Source: JACCYI01 sp963828075 (lineage in GTDB: Bacteria; Actinomycetota; Thermoleophilia; Solirubrobacterales; Solirubrobacteraceae). Taken from it: a stretch of 64,000 nt of DNA. The position numbers were made by a program, and so were the translations under genes. Positions 23,219 to 32,630 of this stretch are shown here, piece by piece. Position 1 is the stretch's first letter. Every line of letters starts with the position of its first letter. Location: positions 1,240,001-1,304,000 of the forward strand of contig CAWHDH010000017.1 of the NCBI GenBank assembly GCA_963828075.1, in the 5' to 3' direction. The notes under the pieces were generated by a model. The model searched no databases. It saw nothing but the letters and a program-made list of their open reading frames with translations, and was not told the DNA's origin.

Positions 23219-24367
23219 ATGGCCGATCTGACCGCCACCGTGCGGGCGCTGTGCGCCTTCGAGCGGCGCGTGCCGTGCTCGGACGCCGAGCGGCGGGCGG
23301 CCGAGTGGCTCGCCGCGGAGCTCGAGCGCCGGGGCCACGAGGCGTGGGTCGAGCCCGTCTGGATCCGGCCGCAGTGGGCGCTCTCGCTGGTCCTGCACGC
23401 GATGCTCGGGGTCGTCGCGAGCGTCGTGGCGGTGTCCGCGGCGGCGGTCGGCCTCGGCCTGGCGCTCGTCGCCGCCGTGGGACTGGCGCTCGAGGCGAGC
23501 GGACGGACCTCGCCGCTGCGCTTGGCGTTCCGTCGCCGGGCGACGCAGGTCGTGGTGACCGAGCCGGAGGATCCGGACGCCGTGGCGCTGATGCTCTGCG
23601 CGGGCTACGACGCGCCGCGCCGCGGGCTGCTGTTCCGCGACGGCTTCCGCCGGTTCGCGGCCCGCGGCGGCGGGCTCGGAGCGCTCGGGTGGCTCTCGCT
23701 GGCGGCGCTGGTCGTCGCGGCCGCGGCGGGCGCGCGGCTGGGCGGCGTCGACGCGCTGTGGCTCGGCGTCGTGCAGTTCGTCCCGACGGTGGCGCTGCTC
23801 GTGGCGCTCGCCGCCGCCGCCGACTTCGCGCTCTCCGACGTCTCGGACGGCGCCTCCGACCCCGCGAGCGGCGCCGCCGTCGCGCTCGCGCTGCACGACG
23901 AGCTGGTGGCGCGCCCGCCGGACGAGCTGTCGGCCTGCCTGCTCCTGGTCGGCGCCTCCGAGGGCCTCCCGCCCACCGCGCTGCGCCGGCACCTCAAGCG
24001 CGAGCGCCCCGATCCCGCCAACGCCGTCGTGCTCGAGTTCGGGCCGTGCGGCGCCGGAGCGCCGGTGCTCTCGACCCGCCATCCGCAGCTCAAGGCCGCC
24101 GCGGCCGCCGCCGAGCTACCGCGCGCGCCGCTGCGCCACCCGAGCCTCGCCCGCGCGGCCCGCACGCTCCGCCTCCCCACCGCCCGGCTGGCCTGCCGCG
24201 ACGAGCGCGGGATCACGCCGCGCGCGCGCCAGCCGTCAGACACCGTCGACGCGCTGGATCCGGTGGCACTCGACGCCGCCTACGAGGCGGGCCTCGACCT
24301 CGTCGACGCGCTGGACGAGGACGTCGCGGCGCGGCGCGCGCCGGCCGGCGAGCCGGCGACTGCTTAG
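23219..24367 (+). CDS. M28-peptidase-like membrane protein
   Basis: A 382-residue protein: an N-terminal cap as in M28 aminopeptidases (FERRVPCSDAERRAAEWLAA), two hydrophobic hairpins (residues about 60-100 and 155-200), then SDVSDGASDPASGAAVALAL where M28 enzymes have a metal-site GAxDxxSG. The expected His/Asp/Glu zinc ligands are mostly not in place (no clear GHxD), so it is probably a catalytically weak or dead relative. It is divergent from the amidase gene with 38 bases between, so they may share a control region. The function is unknown. Confidence 0.6.
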   Translation: MADLTATVRALCAFERRVPCSDAERRAAEWLAAELERRGHEAWVEPVWIRPQWALSLVLHAMLGVVASVVAVSAAAVGLGLALVAAVGLALEASGRTSPLRLAFRRRATQVVVTEPEDPDAVALMLCAGYDAPRRGLLFRDGFRRFAARGGGLGALGWLSLAALVVAAAAGARLGGVDALWLGVVQFVPTVALLVALAAAADFALSDVSDGASDPASGAAVALALHDELVARPPDELSACLLLVGASEGLPPTALRRHLKRERPDPANAVVLEFGPCGAGAPVLSTRHPQLKAAAAAAELPRAPLRHPSLARAARTLRLPTARLACRDERGITPRARQPSDTVDALDPVALDAAYEAGLDLVDALDEDVAARRAPAGEPATA

Positions 24368-24400
24368 TTCCCGCGGCGCGGCTGATCGGTGGATCCGGGT

Positions 24401-25510
24401 TTAACGGGGCGATCGTCGACGGTCCGGCACGAGCGCTGCGGCGCGCCGACTGGCGGCCCACAGGTGATCGGCACCGGCCCACGCCGCGAAGCACAGCCCG
24501 CCGATCGTCCCGGTCACCGTCAACAGCACACCGGCCGCGGCGGCCGCGGCGACCCCGTCGCTGCCGAGGATGAGCACCGCCGCGGCCGCCCCGACGCTCG
24601 GGCCCACCGGGAGCTGCCCCAGGGTCACCACGGCGATCAGCACGGCGATGGAGTCGAAGAACGACGCGTCGACGCCGACGGCATGGAGCAGCAGCCAGAT
24701 GCGGAAGATCTGCGCGAACACCGCGAGGAGCACCAGCCCGATGACCTGGCTGCCGCCGCGGCGGCAGCGGAGCACCGCGAGCCCGCGCCACAGCTCGCGT
24801 CCCTTGCGCAGCGCGAGATGGCGCAGGCCGGCGCTCGCCAGCGCGATGACCGGCAGCCCGATCAGCGGGAGCCACCAGGGCAGCCCGAGCGGCCCGACGA
24901 GGGTGAAGGACGCCAGAACGGCCAGCGCCGCCTCGACCGAGAGGATCGGGACCTCGGCGGCGATCAACGTCGGCACCTTGGGGGACACGGTCGGCGACGA
25001 GCGCCGCAGCGCCGCGATCCGCGCGGCGACGCCGAGCTGCCCGTTGAGCACGCTGCCGAGCACCTGCATGCTCGACGCGCGATAGAGGATGCGCCGGTCC
25101 ACCGTCCCGCCCGCCGCCTGGATGCTCCGGTGCCAGGCCTCGCTGCGCGCGAGCAGCGCGACGATCTGCAGCAGCGCCGTCAGGGCGAACATCCACACGC
25201 CGGCCCGTGACAGCGCGGAGACGAACTCGTCCTTCTCACCCGAGAGCAGGTACGCCAGCCCTGCCGCAACCGCGAGCGAGCCGAGCACTGCGATCGGGCC
25301 GCGCCGCCGCCGCCCGATCTCGCGCAGGCGGGCGCTCAGCGATGGTCCGACCGGACCGGGGCCCAGGACGGACGGCGCGTTCGACGCGGGCAGCCGCGGT
25401 GCGACCTTCACCGCCACATCGCGGCGCGGCGAATCGGTGAGAACCTCTTCGATCCTTTCTGGGCGCCGGCGGCCGGCGTTCGTCGGGGCGGCGCGTCGCG
25501 CCATGTTCAC
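24401..25510 (-). CDS. Lysylphosphatidylglycerol-synthase-TM / flippase-like membrane protein
   Basis: A 369-residue protein with a cytoplasmic basic N-terminus of about 90 residues and then eight or so transmembrane helices (GPIAVLGSLAVAAGLAYLLS, ALTALLQIVALLAR, VLGSVLNGQLGVAARIAALR, LLLAVFAQIFRIWLLLHAVG, IAVLIAVVTLGQLPVGPSVG). RSEAWHRSIQAAG and the NGQLG...R block are typical of the LPG_synthase_TM superfamily, which moves or modifies lipids or isoprenoid-linked sugars. No synthetase domain is attached. The start is GTG 25510 or ATG 25504. It is convergent with the M28-like gene. Confidence 0.7.
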   Translation of the reverse strand: MNMARRAAPTNAGRRRPERIEEVLTDSPRRDVAVKVAPRLPASNAPSVLGPGPVGPSLSARLREIGRRRRGPIAVLGSLAVAAGLAYLLSGEKDEFVSALSRAGVWMFALTALLQIVALLARSEAWHRSIQAAGGTVDRRILYRASSMQVLGSVLNGQLGVAARIAALRRSSPTVSPKVPTLIAAEVPILSVEAALAVLASFTLVGPLGLPWWLPLIGLPVIALASAGLRHLALRKGRELWRGLAVLRCRRGGSQVIGLVLLAVFAQIFRIWLLLHAVGVDASFFDSIAVLIAVVTLGQLPVGPSVGAAAAVLILGSDGVAAAAAAGVLLTVTGTIGGLCFAAWAGADHLWAASRRAAALVPDRRRSPR

Positions 25511-25539
25511 TCACTGTAGGCCGCGGCCGCCGAGCCGCG

Positions 25540-25557
25540 CTCCTCCTTTCGGAGGAG
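25540..25557. promoter_or_regulatory. Inverted repeat between divergent genes
   Basis: CTCCTCC-TTTC-GGAGGAG is a perfect 7-bp stem with a 4-base loop. It lies 30 bases upstream of the flippase-like gene start and about 180 upstream of the sensor-kinase gene. The left arm plus loop (CTCCTCCTTTCGGA) recurs at 27173-27186, just after the response-regulator gene. Confidence 0.4.
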
Positions 25558-25736
25558 GAGGCCGGGGTCGAAAGCCGGTACGTGCGGCCCGTCGGCCCGG
25601 ATGCGACCGAACCGGGCGATCCTCCGGGCATGGACACCGACCCGCGCCGCGACGACCGGGCCTTTGACAGCCGGCCGCGCCGCAGCCATGCTGGCGCCGG
25701 GGCAGTGAGGAAGCCGCTCACGGCGAGCACGCCCAG

Positions 25737-26533
25737 ATGACCGACGACATCGCCCATATCGCGCTGCACGACGATCGCGAGACGATCGTGACCGACGCCG
25801 TGCGCACGCTGCGCCAGAATCTCGGGTACGAGAGCGCGTTCGCGGCCCTGCTCGCGGAGCAGCGCGACGGCTACCACATGGACGTCGTCGACGGGATCAC
25901 CGATCCCCGGTTCCGCGAGTTGCTCATCCGGCCCGGTCGCGGTCTCGGCGGGCAGGTCCTCGCCGAGCACCGCGGCCGCGCCGTCGACGACTACCTCTCG
26001 GAGTCCACGATCACCGCCGATTACGTCCCGGTCGTCGCGCGCGAGGGCCTACGCGGGATGGGCTCGAGGCCACGGCCGCGACCGCGCGCGCCGAGCTGCG
26101 CGAGGCCCTCGCCCGCCTGAGCCGCGCGCCCCACGGCGTCGCGTTCGAGGCGCTGTTCGAGGCCGAGCTGCGGCTGTTCGAGCGCCGCACCGGGCGCCGG
26201 GTGTGGATCACGCGTCACGGCGAGCCGCGCGAGCTCGGCAATGCGACCGAGGCCCGGCTGATCGACAGCGTCCGCGAGGGCCTGACCAACGCCGCCAAGC
26301 ACAGTCACGGGCGCGTGGTGCTCGTGCATCTCGCCTACGAGGAGGCGCGCGTGCTGCTCTCGCTGCAGACCGAGCTGGGCGCTGCCGCAGGGCGTCCGTG
26401 GCCCGAGCCGGCGACGGTGGCGGGCTCGGGCCTCAGCCTCCTGCGCGAGCGCACCGAGCGGCTCGGCGGCGCGCTCGAGCTGGCGCTCGGCGACGACGAC
26501 GTCGCGGTACTGCGGGTGGAGGTCCCGTCCTGA
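25737..26533 (+). pseudogene. GAF-domain sensor histidine kinase with internal deletion
   Basis: The N-terminus is a GAF domain (ETIVTDAVRTLRQNLGYESA, then RFRELLIRPGRGLGGQVLAE and ITADYVPVVAREGLRG). At about 26,058 the frame changes into LEATAATARAELREALARLS, followed by a NarL-partner kinase tail: TEARLIDSVREGLTNAAKHS (N box) and GSGLSLLRERTERLGGALEL (G box). The end of GAF and the HisKA_3 region with the phosphorylatable histidine are missing. The ends fit a GAF-HisKA_3-HATPase kinase of the NarX/DevS sort. The intact response regulator starts two bases after its stop. As written it could not autophosphorylate normally. Confidence 0.65.
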
Positions 26534-26534
26534 C

Positions 26535-27167
26535 GTGCGCGTCCTGATCGTCGATGACCATCCGATCGCCCGCCAGGGACTGGCGACGCTCGTCCGCGAC
26601 GCCCTGCGCGTCGAGCGCATCATCGAGGTCGAGACCGCGCGCGACGCCCTCATCGCTGCCAAGCGCGAGGACCCCGGCCTGATCCTCCTCGACCTGCGGA
26701 TCCCCGGCGTGCCGCAGACGAGCCTGCTGTGCACGCAACTGCGCGCCGCCGCGCCGCGCGCCCGCGTGGCGATCATCACCGCCTTCGACGAGCCCGACCC
26801 GATCAAGCGCTGCTTCGCGGCAGGCGCGGACGCCTGCCTGCTGAAGGACAGCTCGATGATCGACCTCCGCAAGGCCCTGCAGGCGGTCGTCGGCGGCGAG
26901 CGCGTGATCGACCCCCGGATCGCCCAGACCCTCGCCACCGAGCGCGTGCGGATGCTGCGCGGGGAGACGCCCGAGGTCCAGCTCACGCAGCGCGAGCGCG
27001 AGGTGCTCGAGCTGCTCGCCCAGGGCTGCTCGAACCGGCTGATCGCCGAGCGCCTGTTCATCGCGGAGACCACCGTGAAGAGCTACGTGAGCAATCTGCT
27101 CGACAAGCTCGGCGCGACGTCGCGGCTGCAGGCCGTGATCCACGCCACCGAGCACGGCCTCATCTAG
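26535..27167 (+). CDS. NarL/FixJ-family response regulator
   Basis: A 210-residue protein starting at GTG 26535. The receiver has the acidic pocket VLIVDDHPIARQGL, the phosphorylation site GLILLDLRIPGV (Asp in LLDLR) and LLKDSS with the conserved Lys. The LuxR-type helix-turn-helix at the end reads LTQREREVLELLAQGCSNRL then TVKSYVSNLLDKLGATSR. It is the partner of the damaged GAF kinase directly upstream. The next operon downstream is the liv transporter, a plausible target but unproven. Confidence 0.85.
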   Translation: MRVLIVDDHPIARQGLATLVRDALRVERIIEVETARDALIAAKREDPGLILLDLRIPGVPQTSLLCTQLRAAAPRARVAIITAFDEPDPIKRCFAAGADACLLKDSSMIDLRKALQAVVGGERVIDPRIAQTLATERVRMLRGETPEVQLTQREREVLELLAQGCSNRLIAERLFIAETTVKSYVSNLLDKLGATSRLQAVIHATEHGLI

Positions 27168-27232
27168 GCCGCCTCCTCCTTTCGGACGGAATCGGGCACC
27201 ACCGCCGGAAGTGATCTGGCTCGAGGCGCTCC

Positions 27233-27246
27233 GATCGGGCCCGATC
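27233..27246. promoter_or_regulatory. 14-bp perfect palindrome upstream of liv operon
   Basis: GATCGGGCCCGATC lies 18 bases before the livF start codon. A perfect palindrome this close to a start is a candidate operator for the operon; the regulator is unknown. Base composition makes chance occurrence possible. Confidence 0.35.
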
Positions 27247-27264
27247 CGCTGATTCAGTCGGCCC

Positions 27265-27821
27265 ATGCCGACGGAGAACCTGCTGGAGCTCGAAGGCGTG
27301 ACCGTCCGCTACGGCGGCGTCCTCGCCGTCGCGGACCTCAGCCTCGCCGTGCCCGCCGGCGCCTCGGTGGCGCTGGTCGGGCCCAACGGCGCCGGCAAGT
27401 CGACGACCTTGCGGGCGATCGGTGGCCTTCTGCGGTTCCACGGCGGCCGGGTCGCGGCCGGAGAGATCCGCTTCGACGGCGCCTCGATCGCCGGGCTCGA
27501 CGCGGCTCGCCTCGTCGAGCTTGGCATCGGCCACGTCCTCGAGGGCCGCCGGATCTTCGCCGGCCTGACGGTCGAGGAGAACCTCCGCGTCAGCGCCTTC
27601 GCCCGCCGCGCCCGGCGCCGGGAGGCCGAGCGGCGGCGCGAGATGCTCGACCTGTTCCCCGTGCTCGGCGAGCGCCTGGGCCAGCCGGGCGGGCTGCTCA
27701 GCGGCGGCGAGCAGCAGATGCTCGCGATCGCGCGGGCGCTGCTTCCCGAGCCGCGGCTGCTGATGCTCGACGAGCCCTCGCTCGGCGTCGCGCCGCTCGT
27801 CTCGGCGCAGATCGCGGCGGC
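27265..27821 (+). pseudogene. livF: Branched-chain amino-acid ABC transporter ATPase LivF, truncated
   Basis: It starts at ATG 27265. Walker A is LVGPNGAGKSTTLRAIGG, followed by LVELGIGHVLEGRRIFAGLT (typical LivF), signature LLSGGEQQMLAIARALLPEP and Walker B RLLMLDEPSLGVAPL. After VSAQIA the LivF sequence stops and the DNA continues, one frame over, inside LivG. The H-loop region (LLVEQN in relatives) and the last 45-50 residues are absent. The frame runs on meaninglessly to 27996. Without the H-loop histidine the ATPase would not be functional. It is the first gene of the liv operon. Confidence 0.8.
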
Positions 27822-28493
27822 GGCCCGAACGGCGCCGGCAAGACGTCGCTGTTCAACGTCCTGTCGCGCGTGTATCCGCCGAGTGGGGGCACGGCCGCGC
27901 TGTTCGGCCGGCCGCTGCTCGAGCTGCGCGCCGCCGAGCTGGCCGGCGCCGGCGTCGCCCGCACGTTCCAGAACCTCGCCCTCTTCCCGCGCCTGACCGT
28001 GCTCGAGAACGTGCTGGTCGGCCGCCACCACCTGATGCGCAGCGGCGCGCTCGCCGGCGGTCTGCGGATCGGCCGGGTCCGGCGCGAGGAGCGTGCCCAC
28101 CGCGCCGCAGCCCAGGCCGCGCTCGAGCTGGTCGCGCTGGACCGGCAGGCGGGCGCGACCGTGGCGACGCTGCCCTACGGAGTCCAGAAGCGCGTCGAGC
28201 TCGCCCGCGCCGTGGCGATGGAGCCGCGGCTGCTGATGCTCGACGAGCCGGTGGCCGGGCTCGACGAGACCGAGCGCGCGGAGATGACCGCGACGGTGCG
28301 CCGGCTGCACGCCGAGCGCGCCCTCACCGTGCTCCTGGTCGAGCACGACATGGGCATGGTCATGCGGACGGCCGACCGGGTCCTCGTCCTCGACCACGGC
28401 GAGGTCATCGCCCTCGGCACCCCGGCCGCGGTCCAGCGCGACGAGCGCGTGATCCGGGCCTACCTCGGCGAGGACGTGGGAGCGGCGGCATGA
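27822..28493 (+). pseudogene. livG: Branched-chain amino-acid ABC transporter ATPase LivG, 5'-truncated
   Basis: LivG begins abruptly at its Walker A (GPNGAGKTSLFNVLSRVYPP) with no start codon; about 35-40 N-terminal residues are missing. The rest is complete: LAGAGVARTFQNLALFPRLT (Q-loop), LPYGVQKRVELARAVAMEPR (signature), LLMLDEPVAGLDETERAEMT (Walker B) and TVLLVEHDMGMVMRTADRVL (H loop). The joint to LivF lies in GCGGCGGCGGC at 27814-27824. The stop overlaps livH (ATGA). The deletion probably removed the livF end, the spacer and the livG start in one event. Confidence 0.8.
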
Positions 28494-29377
28494 CCGACCT
28501 GGCGCAGTACCTGTTCGAGGGCGTCTCCACCGGCTGCATCTACGCGCTGGTCGCGCTCGGGTTCACCGTCGTCTTCCGCGCCAGCGGCGTGATCAACCTC
28601 GCGCAGGGGGCGCTGGTCCTGGTCGGCGCCTACCTGATCTCGTGGCTGGCGGCCGATCTGCACGTGCCGTTCGCGGTCGCCGTCGTGGCCGCCGTCGCGT
28701 GCGTCGCAGCCGGCGGCGCTGCCTTCCAGGCGTGCGTGCTGCGGCGCGCCCCGACCGCCGACGTCTTCACCATCGTGATGATCACGATCGGCCTGAGCAT
28801 CCTGCTCACGGTCGGGATCTCCGCGGCGTTCGGCGACAACCAGCGCCTGCTCGGCGATCCGTGGGGTGCGTCGGCGACCCACGTGGGCGGCGTCACAGTC
28901 ACCTGGGTGAAGCTGTGGGGGATCGCCGCCGCGCTGGCGATCCTGGTCGCGTTCTTCGTCTTCGACCGCCGCTCGCGCTACGGGCTGGCGATGCGCGCGA
29001 CGGCGTCCGACGAGGAGGCCGCCCTCGCCGTCGGCGTGCCGGCCGCCCGCGTCCACGCGCTGGGCTGGGCGATCGCCGGCGCCGTCGCGACCGTCGGCGG
29101 GCTGTTCCTCGCCGGCTTCCCGAACGCGCCGAACACGAGCCTCGGCGACGTCGGCCTGCGGGCGTTCCCGGCCGTCGTCCTCGGTGGACTGGGCTCACCG
29201 GTCGGCGCGGTGGTCGGCGGGCTCATCATCGGCGTCGTCCAGACGCTGACCGCCGGCTACGCCCCAGACTGGACCGGGGCGAACTTCTACGCCGTCGCGC
29301 CATACATCGTGATGATCGCCGTCCTGCTCGTGAAGCCCTACGGGCTCTTCGGGCAGCCGCCGGTGGAGCGGCTGTGA
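28490..29377 (+). CDS. livH: Branched-chain amino-acid ABC transporter permease LivH
   Basis: A 295-residue membrane protein with eight or nine helices. FEGVSTGCIYALVALGFTVV and VINLAQGALVLVGAYLISWL (the INxAQG motif) are LivH hallmarks. RATASDEEAALAVGVPAARV and VVLGGLGSPVGAVVGGLIIG are the conserved cytoplasmic loop and the last segment. The length is normal and the frame intact. ATG 28490 overlaps the livG stop by ATGA, and its own stop overlaps the livM start. Confidence 0.9.
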   Translation: MTDLAQYLFEGVSTGCIYALVALGFTVVFRASGVINLAQGALVLVGAYLISWLAADLHVPFAVAVVAAVACVAAGGAAFQACVLRRAPTADVFTIVMITIGLSILLTVGISAAFGDNQRLLGDPWGASATHVGGVTVTWVKLWGIAAALAILVAFFVFDRRSRYGLAMRATASDEEAALAVGVPAARVHALGWAIAGAVATVGGLFLAGFPNAPNTSLGDVGLRAFPAVVLGGLGSPVGAVVGGLIIGVVQTLTAGYAPDWTGANFYAVAPYIVMIAVLLVKPYGLFGQPPVERL

Positions 29378-31053
29378 GCGCCGTCGCCTCCCGACTCGGC
29401 TGGCCGGCCCTCATCGCCGTCGGCGTGCTGCTGCCGTTCGCCCTGAACGCGTCGCAGCTCTCGACCGCGACGTTCATCCTCATCGCCACGATCGGCGCCG
29501 TCGGCCTGAACGTGCTGACCGGCTACACCGGGCAGATCTCACTCGGCCACGCGTTCTTCCTCGCGGTCGGCGCCTACACCGCGGCGGTGCTCGGCGCCGG
29601 CGGAGCGAGCGCGCTGCTCTGGATCCCGGCGGCCGGCCTGGCCGCGGCGCTGTGCGGCGCGCTGATCGGGCCGACGGCGCTGCGGCTGCGGGGCCTGCAC
29701 CTCGCGGTGGTGACGATCGGCCTGGTCTTCATCGGCCAGCACGTGCTGTTCAACGCGCCGGGCGTGTCCGGCGGTCCGGCCGGGCGGACCTTCCCGTCGG
29801 TCGTGCTCGGGCCGTTCGACTTCTCGCCGGGCCAGGAGCTGCGCGTCGGCGCCGTCACCTTCGACCGCGACGGCCTCTACTACTACCTCGCGCTGGCGCT
29901 CGTCGTCGTGGCCATGGCGTTCGTGGCGAACCTCATGCGCAGCCGCGCAGGGCGCGCGATGCAGGCGGTGCGCGAGCGCGAGACGGCGGCGGCGCTGATG
30001 GGCGTCAGCCTCGCCCGCACGAAGGTCGCGGCGTCCACGATCTCGGCGCTGCTGGCCGGGATCGCCGGAGCGCTCTCCCAGCCGCAGCCGCACGTCGAGG
30101 CGTTCAACCAGATCTCCAAGGACATCGCCATCCTGAGCTCGTTCGGCAGCCCGACGACGAAGGCGATCCAGCCGATGCTCGGGCAGCAGAAGCTCGTGAC
30201 GCTGCCGCTGTCGTGGGACTCGGCGTGGGCGAAGGACCCCGTGCTGGCCCCCGTCGGCACCCCCTACTCGATCGACGTCGCGAACGCGATCGACTGCGTC
30301 ATCAACGAGCGCGGTGAGAAGGACGCGAAGTTCGGGATCGTCTACCAGAACGACGAGTACGGCCAGGACGGCCTGCGCGGCTACGAGGCGGCGCTGAAGG
30401 AGTACGGCTTCGACGACGTGGCGCGGACGACCTACAAGGTCGGCGACACGGAGTTCACGAGCCAGGTGCAGAAGCTCAAGAACGCCGGGGCCCAGTACGT
30501 GATCGTCACGTCGCTGCCGTCGTCGGCCGGCCCGATCGTCGGCACCGGGGCGTCGCTCGGCTACAACCCGAAGTGGATCCTGCAGGGGCCGGCGTGGATC
30601 GAGTTCCTGATGACCAAGGACGGCACCGCCGACGGCGCGCCGACGCCCGTCGCCAAGGCGCTCGAGCGCAACGCCTGGGTCGTGCAGATCGCCTCGACGT
30701 GGGGCGACGACACCAAGCCGGGCATGAAGCAGTTCCTCGCCGACGCCCAGGCGCACGCGCCCAAGCAGGTGCCCGACCCGTACTTCATCTACGGCTACGT
30801 CCAGGGCCGGGTCCAGCAGGCGATCCTCGAGAAGGCGATCGCGTCGAAGGACCTGACGCGCCAGGGCATCTACAACGCCAAGCTCAGCATCGGCGAGATC
30901 GACGTCGGCGGGCTCGTGCCGCCGGTCCGGTACTCCAAGGACCTGGTGCCGAGCTCGCGGGAGACCCAGCTCGCGCAGGTCGACCGCAAGGCCGACGGCT
31001 TCCTCAAGCCGCTTGCCCAGCCGTTCCAGGGCGAGGCCGCCGCGGGGCTGTGA
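29374..31053 (+). pseudogene. LivM permease joined in frame to LivK substrate-binding protein
   Basis: A 559-residue frame from GTG 29374 (overlap GTGA with livH). Residues 1 to about 235 are LivM: GLNVLTGYTGQISLGHAFFL, LRLRGLHLAVVTIGLVFIGQ and MQAVRERETAAALMGVSLAR. Near 30,080-30,100 it passes into the periplasmic binding protein LivK without its signal peptide or first 80-100 residues: FGSPTTKAIQPMLGQQ, FGIVYQNDEYGQDGLRGYEA, YNPKWILQGPAWIEFLMTKD. The last third of LivM and the start of LivK are therefore gone, yet the frame stays open. Chain order would put a binding domain on the wrong side, so it is unlikely to work. It is a deletion chimera, real or an assembly product. Confidence 0.8.
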
Positions 31054-32630
31054 TGAGCCACGCCCCGCTCACGCCGCTGCGCTTCCTGGAGCGCTCCGCG
31101 GCGGTCCACCCGGACAGGATCGCGATCGTGGACGGCGGGCGCCGGCTGTCGTACCGGGAGCTCGCGCTCGAGGCGACGCGGATGGCGAGAGCCCTCCGCG
31201 CCGATGGCCTCGAGCGCGGCGACCGCGTCGCCTACCTGTGCCCGAACACCGCGGAGCTGCTGATCGCGCACTTCGCCGTCCCGCTGGCCGGCGGTGTGCT
31301 CGTGGCCATCAACACCCGCCTCGCGCCCGAGGAGATCCGCGCCATCTGCGACCACTCGGGGGCGCGGGTGCTGGTGGTCGACGCCGCGCTGACCGGCTCC
31401 GTGGAGCCGGTCGCGGGCGCCCTGGCGTCGGTGGAGCGGATCGTCGTCGCCGGCGACGACGATCCGCCCCTCGGTTGTTCGTACGCCGCGTTCGTCGCCG
31501 GCGCCGGGGAAGACCCGCTGCCGTGGACCGTCGAGGACGAGCTCGACACGATCGCGATCAACTACACCTCGGGCACCACGGGCCGGCCGAAGGGCGTCAT
31601 GTACACCCACCGCGGCGCGTACCTCAACGCGCTCGGGGAGGTCCTGCACTCCGAGCACACCCAGCGGTCGGTGTACCTGTGGACGCTGCCGATGTTCCAC
31701 TGCAACGGGTGGTGCACGACGTGGGGGGTGACCGCCGTCGGCGGGCGGCACGTCTGCCTGCGGGCGGTGCGGCCCGACCGGATCTGGGAGCTGCTCGAGT
31801 CCGAGTCGGTCACCCACCTCAACGGCGCCCCGACGGTGCTCACCAGCATCGCCATGGCGCCAGAGGCGCACCGGCTCGCGCACCCACTGATCGTCACCAC
31901 CGCGGGCGCCCCCCCGAGCCCGAAGACGATCACGCAGCTCGAGCGCCTCGGCGCGCGGGTGGTCCACGTCTACGGGCTGACCGAGACCTACGGCCCCTAC
32001 GCCGTCTGCGAGTACCAGGACGGCTGGCTCGACCTCGATGTCGAGGTGCGGGCGCGGCTGCTGGCCCGCCAGGGCGTCGGCATGATCCAGGCCGACGCGC
32101 TGCGGGTGGTCGACGAGCGGCTGCGCGACGTCCCGGCCGACGGCCGCAGCATCGGCGAGATCGTGATGCGCGGCAACGGGGTGATGGCCGGGTACTTCCG
32201 CGACCCGGACGCCACCGCGGACGCGATGCGCGGCGGCTGGTTCCACTCCGGCGATCTCGGCGTCATGCATCCCGACGGGTACGTCGAGCTGCGCGACCGC
32301 GCCAAGGACATCGTCATCTCGGGCGGCGAGAACATCTCGACGGTCGAGGTCGAGCAGGCGCTCGTCGACCACGAGGCCGTGCTGGAGGCGGCCGTCGTGG
32401 GCGTCCCCGACCCCCATTGGGGAGAGCGCCCGAAGGCGTTCGTCGTGCTGGTCCCGGGCGAGGAGGCCGGCGAGCACGAGCTCATCGACCACGTTCGCTC
32501 GCGCATCGCGCGCTACAAGGCGCCGAGTGCCGTCGAGTTCCTCGACGCGCTGCCCAAGACCTCCACCGGCAAGGTCCAGAAGTTCGCGCTGCGCGAGCGC
32601 GCCCGCGGCCCCGTGGGTGCCCGGGCATGA
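31053..32630 (+). CDS. Acyl-CoA ligase (fatty-acyl-AMP/CoA synthetase family)
   Basis: A 525-residue adenylate-forming enzyme. The P-loop-like motif is INYTSGTTGRPKGVMYTHRG, the aromatic/AMP block VYGLTETYGP, the hinge DRAKDIVISGGENISTVEVE, and the catalytic Lys region PKTSTGKVQKFALRERA. MFHCNGWCTTWGV is typical of medium/long-chain acyl-CoA ligases of the AlkK type. It makes acyl-CoA from acid, ATP and CoA. ATG 31053 overlaps the preceding stop, and its end overlaps the acyl-CoA dehydrogenase start (ATGA). The context suggests that the liv system imports an acid that this enzyme activates. Confidence 0.85.
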   Translation: MSHAPLTPLRFLERSAAVHPDRIAIVDGGRRLSYRELALEATRMARALRADGLERGDRVAYLCPNTAELLIAHFAVPLAGGVLVAINTRLAPEEIRAICDHSGARVLVVDAALTGSVEPVAGALASVERIVVAGDDDPPLGCSYAAFVAGAGEDPLPWTVEDELDTIAINYTSGTTGRPKGVMYTHRGAYLNALGEVLHSEHTQRSVYLWTLPMFHCNGWCTTWGVTAVGGRHVCLRAVRPDRIWELLESESVTHLNGAPTVLTSIAMAPEAHRLAHPLIVTTAGAPPSPKTITQLERLGARVVHVYGLTETYGPYAVCEYQDGWLDLDVEVRARLLARQGVGMIQADALRVVDERLRDVPADGRSIGEIVMRGNGVMAGYFRDPDATADAMRGGWFHSGDLGVMHPDGYVELRDRAKDIVISGGENISTVEVEQALVDHEAVLEAAVVGVPDPHWGERPKAFVVLVPGEEAGEHELIDHVRSRIARYKAPSAVEFLDALPKTSTGKVQKFALRERARGPVGARA

